From Candidatus Niyogiibacteriota bacterium (GTDB lineage: Bacteria > Patescibacteriota > Minisyncoccia > HO2-45-28): a stretch of DNA of 13,712 nucleotides. Positions 11,965 to 13,712 of this stretch are shown here, in pieces (the stretch's first letter is position 1; the number at the start of each line of letters is the position of its first letter). Position numbers and translations under genes: made by a program. The notes under the pieces are model-generated. The model did no database searches and had not been told where the DNA came from. It saw only the letters and a list, made by a program, of their open reading frames with translations. The stretch covers positions 1 through 13,712 of the forward strand of contig JACOVJ010000071.1 of assembly GCA_016177385.1 (NCBI GenBank), given 5' to 3'.

Positions 11965-13712
11965 TCAGAACGATTCGAAAAAGTTCTTGTCCTCCTCTTT
12001 TTTTGCCGCCTCTTTCGAGGCCGCGAGAACCGTCTCGTCCGCTTTTACGAGCACTTCGCGGGGTTTAGCGCCCTCTCCCGGACCGATCACGCCGCGCGAC
12101 TCGAGGATATCCAAGAGGCGGGCCGCGCGCGCGTAGCCGATACGCAACCGCCGCTGAAGATAGGATGCCGATGCTTTGCCGGCTCCGACCACGATGGTTT
12201 TCGCTTCTTCATACAGATCGTCGTCCGCATCGCCATCGGGCGCATCGCCGAACATCGTTCCGCTTTCGGCCTCGGCTTCCAAGCTCAAACTCTCGGCTTC
12301 GGAAGCGCTGTAGGTATTTTCCAAGTATTGCGCCACCTTGCGAACCTCGGACTCGGAAACGAAGGCGCCCTGAATGCGGCGAGGTTTTGCGGAATCGCCT
12401 GACATAAAGAGCATATCGCCTTTGCCGAGCAATTTCTCTGCTCCCGCCATGTCGAGAATGGTGCGCGAATCCACTTGCGATGCCACCTGGAATGCGATGC
12501 GGCTCGTGATATTCGCTTTGATCAGTCCCGTGATGACTTCAACCGACGGCCGCTGGGTCGAAAGTACAAGGTGGATGCCGACCGCCCGCGACATTTGCGC
12601 AAGGCGCACTACCGCCGCTTCCATTTCGCGAGGATACGCGGTCATGATATCGGCAAGCTCGTCGATCACGATGACAATGTAGGGCATCGGTTCTTCGGCG
12701 GACACAGGAATCGCATGGTAAGAGCCGATATCGCGCGCTTTGTGTTTGGCAAGGCATTCGTACCGGCGCTCCATTTCTCGCGTCGCCCATTTGAGCGCGA
12801 GGATCGCTTTTTTCGGGTCCGTGATGACGGGCGTTAAATTATGCGGGATGCCGGAATAGACCGAGAGTTCCACGCGCTTGGGATCGATCATCAAAAATCG
12901 CAGACGCTCGGGCGGATTTCGATACAGAAGCGACATCATCATCACATGGATCGCGACGGATTTGCCCGAGCCCGTGGAACCCGCGATCAATAAATGCGGC
13001 ATTTTTTCAAGCACCGCATAGGTCGTGCGGCCCGACACATCGCGGCCGAGCGACAGGGCCAATTCGCCTTTTAACTCTCGGAAATCCTCGGACGCAAGCA
13101 TGCTCCGCATACCCACAAGCGCAATGGAACGATTCGGTATTTCGATGCCGACGAGCGACTTTCCGGGAATCGGCGCCTCAATACGGATGGGATGCGCCGC
13201 GAGCGCGAGCGCCAAGTCGTTATGCAGTCCTGTGATCTTGGAAAGCTTCACGCCTTCGGCCGGACGCATAGTGTACTGCGTAATGGACGGGCCGATATTC
13301 ACCTCGGCCATTTCCACCACAATGCCGAAATTCTGAAGCGTGCGCTTGATGATATTCGCATTCGCTTTGATGTCGCCCGAATTCGGGCGGCCCTTGTCGT
13401 CTTCGAGCAAATCTAGCGGCGGCGGTTTGAACGCGACCGCCGGACGCAGTTTGCGCCTCGGCAGAAGTGGCGACCCCTCGTCGCCCTCCTGCACTTCGCT
13501 CTCTATTTCCGATTCCGGCGCTTGCGGCATTTCTTCTTGCACCCGCTCGCGCGTCAATTCGCCCTTGATGGCGTCGAATGCCGCTTTGAATTTTTCTGCG
13601 GTCGTCGGATCCGTGCCCTCGCCCCCCGCCGCTTCGTCTTTTTTACCGAACGGCCACCGGAACTTCAGCGAAACATTCAGCATCAATAAAACAGCGACAA
13701 TGAACGCCGCCG
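11965..13712 (-). CDS. ftsK: DNA translocase FtsK/SpoIIIE (5' end outside window)
   Basis: Septum-located ATP-driven DNA pump that clears and resolves chromosomes at division. The frame is open to the window edge. Beyond the ATG at 13683 it encodes hydrophobic residues (AAFIVAVLLMLNV) that look like the last helix of the FtsK membrane domain, so the gene continues past base 13712. A low-complexity linker follows. The alpha/beta motor starts near KANANIIKRTLQNFGIVVEM. Walker A is GSTGSGKS (12958-12981) and Walker B is IVIVIDELAD. STQRPSVEVITGLIKANITS is the typical FtsK signature. A C-terminal winged-helix gamma domain is present (GKASASYLQRRLRIGYARAA, DNA-site recognition), then a short charged tail. 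Confidence 0.97.
   Translation of the reverse strand, partial: AAFIVAVLLMLNVSLKFRWPFGKKDEAAGGEGTDPTTAEKFKAAFDAIKGELTRERVQEEMPQAPESEIESEVQEGDEGSPLLPRRKLRPAVAFKPPPLDLLEDDKGRPNSGDIKANANIIKRTLQNFGIVVEMAEVNIGPSITQYTMRPAEGVKLSKITGLHNDLALALAAHPIRIEAPIPGKSLVGIEIPNRSIALVGMRSMLASEDFRELKGELALSLGRDVSGRTTYAVLEKMPHLLIAGSTGSGKSVAIHVMMMSLLYRNPPERLRFLMIDPKRVELSVYSGIPHNLTPVITDPKKAILALKWATREMERRYECLAKHKARDIGSYHAIPVSAEEPMPYIVIVIDELADIMTAYPREMEAAVVRLAQMSRAVGIHLVLSTQRPSVEVITGLIKANITSRIAFQVASQVDSRTILDMAGAEKLLGKGDMLFMSGDSAKPRRIQGAFVSESEVRKVAQYLENTYSASEAESLSLEAEAESGTMFGDAPDGDADDDLYEEAKTIVVGAGKASASYLQRRLRIGYARAARLLDILESRGVIGPGEGAKPREVLVKADETVLAASKEAAKKEEDKNFFESF

Noticed and set aside
11965..13686. A complete ftsK starting at 13686
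   Set aside because: The codon there is TTG and the frame remains open to the window edge with hydrophobic membrane-helix residues, so the gene is cut by the window rather than starting here.

Overview
This 13.7 kb window reads as a chromosomal core region of a small-genome bacterium, most likely a Patescibacteria/CPR member of the Parcubacteria type. That placement is an inference. It rests on the family-specific look of the ribosomal proteins (an S3 start reading MTHHVHPYSFRLG, an EF-Tu G3 motif DAPGH instead of DCPGH), very tight gene packing, almost no Shine-Dalgarno (SD) sequences in front of housekeeping genes, and short palindromic repeats inside genes. No mobile element, CRISPR array, tRNA or rRNA was seen.

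Layout. (1) Positions 1-5212, minus strand: tuf followed by the S10 operon in standard order, rpsJ-rplC-rplD-rplW-rplB-rpsS-rplV-rpsC (rpsC cut by the window edge). A good sigma70-type promoter lies upstream of tuf. A strong hairpin sits between rpsJ and rplC, the only sizeable gap in the operon. (2) trpS is divergent from tuf on the plus strand. (3) 6397-7536, minus strand: two small exported or membrane-anchored proteins of unknown function, each with its own promoter, canonical SD and terminator. They share a Cys-pair signature and look like paralogs. (4) 7537-7738: a non-coding stretch with two large inverted repeats, one a perfect 26-bp palindrome. (5) A phosphohexomutase (minus strand) is divergent, with only 26 bp between start codons, from the plus-strand operon rpsF-ssb-rpsR. 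(6) A 70-residue two-helix membrane protein follows rpsR as a stand-alone unit with promoter, SD and terminator. (7) The minus-strand cluster ftsK - Ig-like membrane protein - recA closes the window; ftsK continues past the edge.

Functionally this is translation (ribosomal proteins, EF-Tu, TrpRS), DNA maintenance (SSB, RecA, FtsK) and sugar-phosphate metabolism, with three small envelope-type genes between them. The most notable signals are the pair of Cys-pair paralogs, the contrast between SD-bearing small genes and SD-less housekeeping genes, palindromic insert-like segments inside or next to ribosomal protein genes (S19, L23, S18), and the hairpin that splits the S10 operon.
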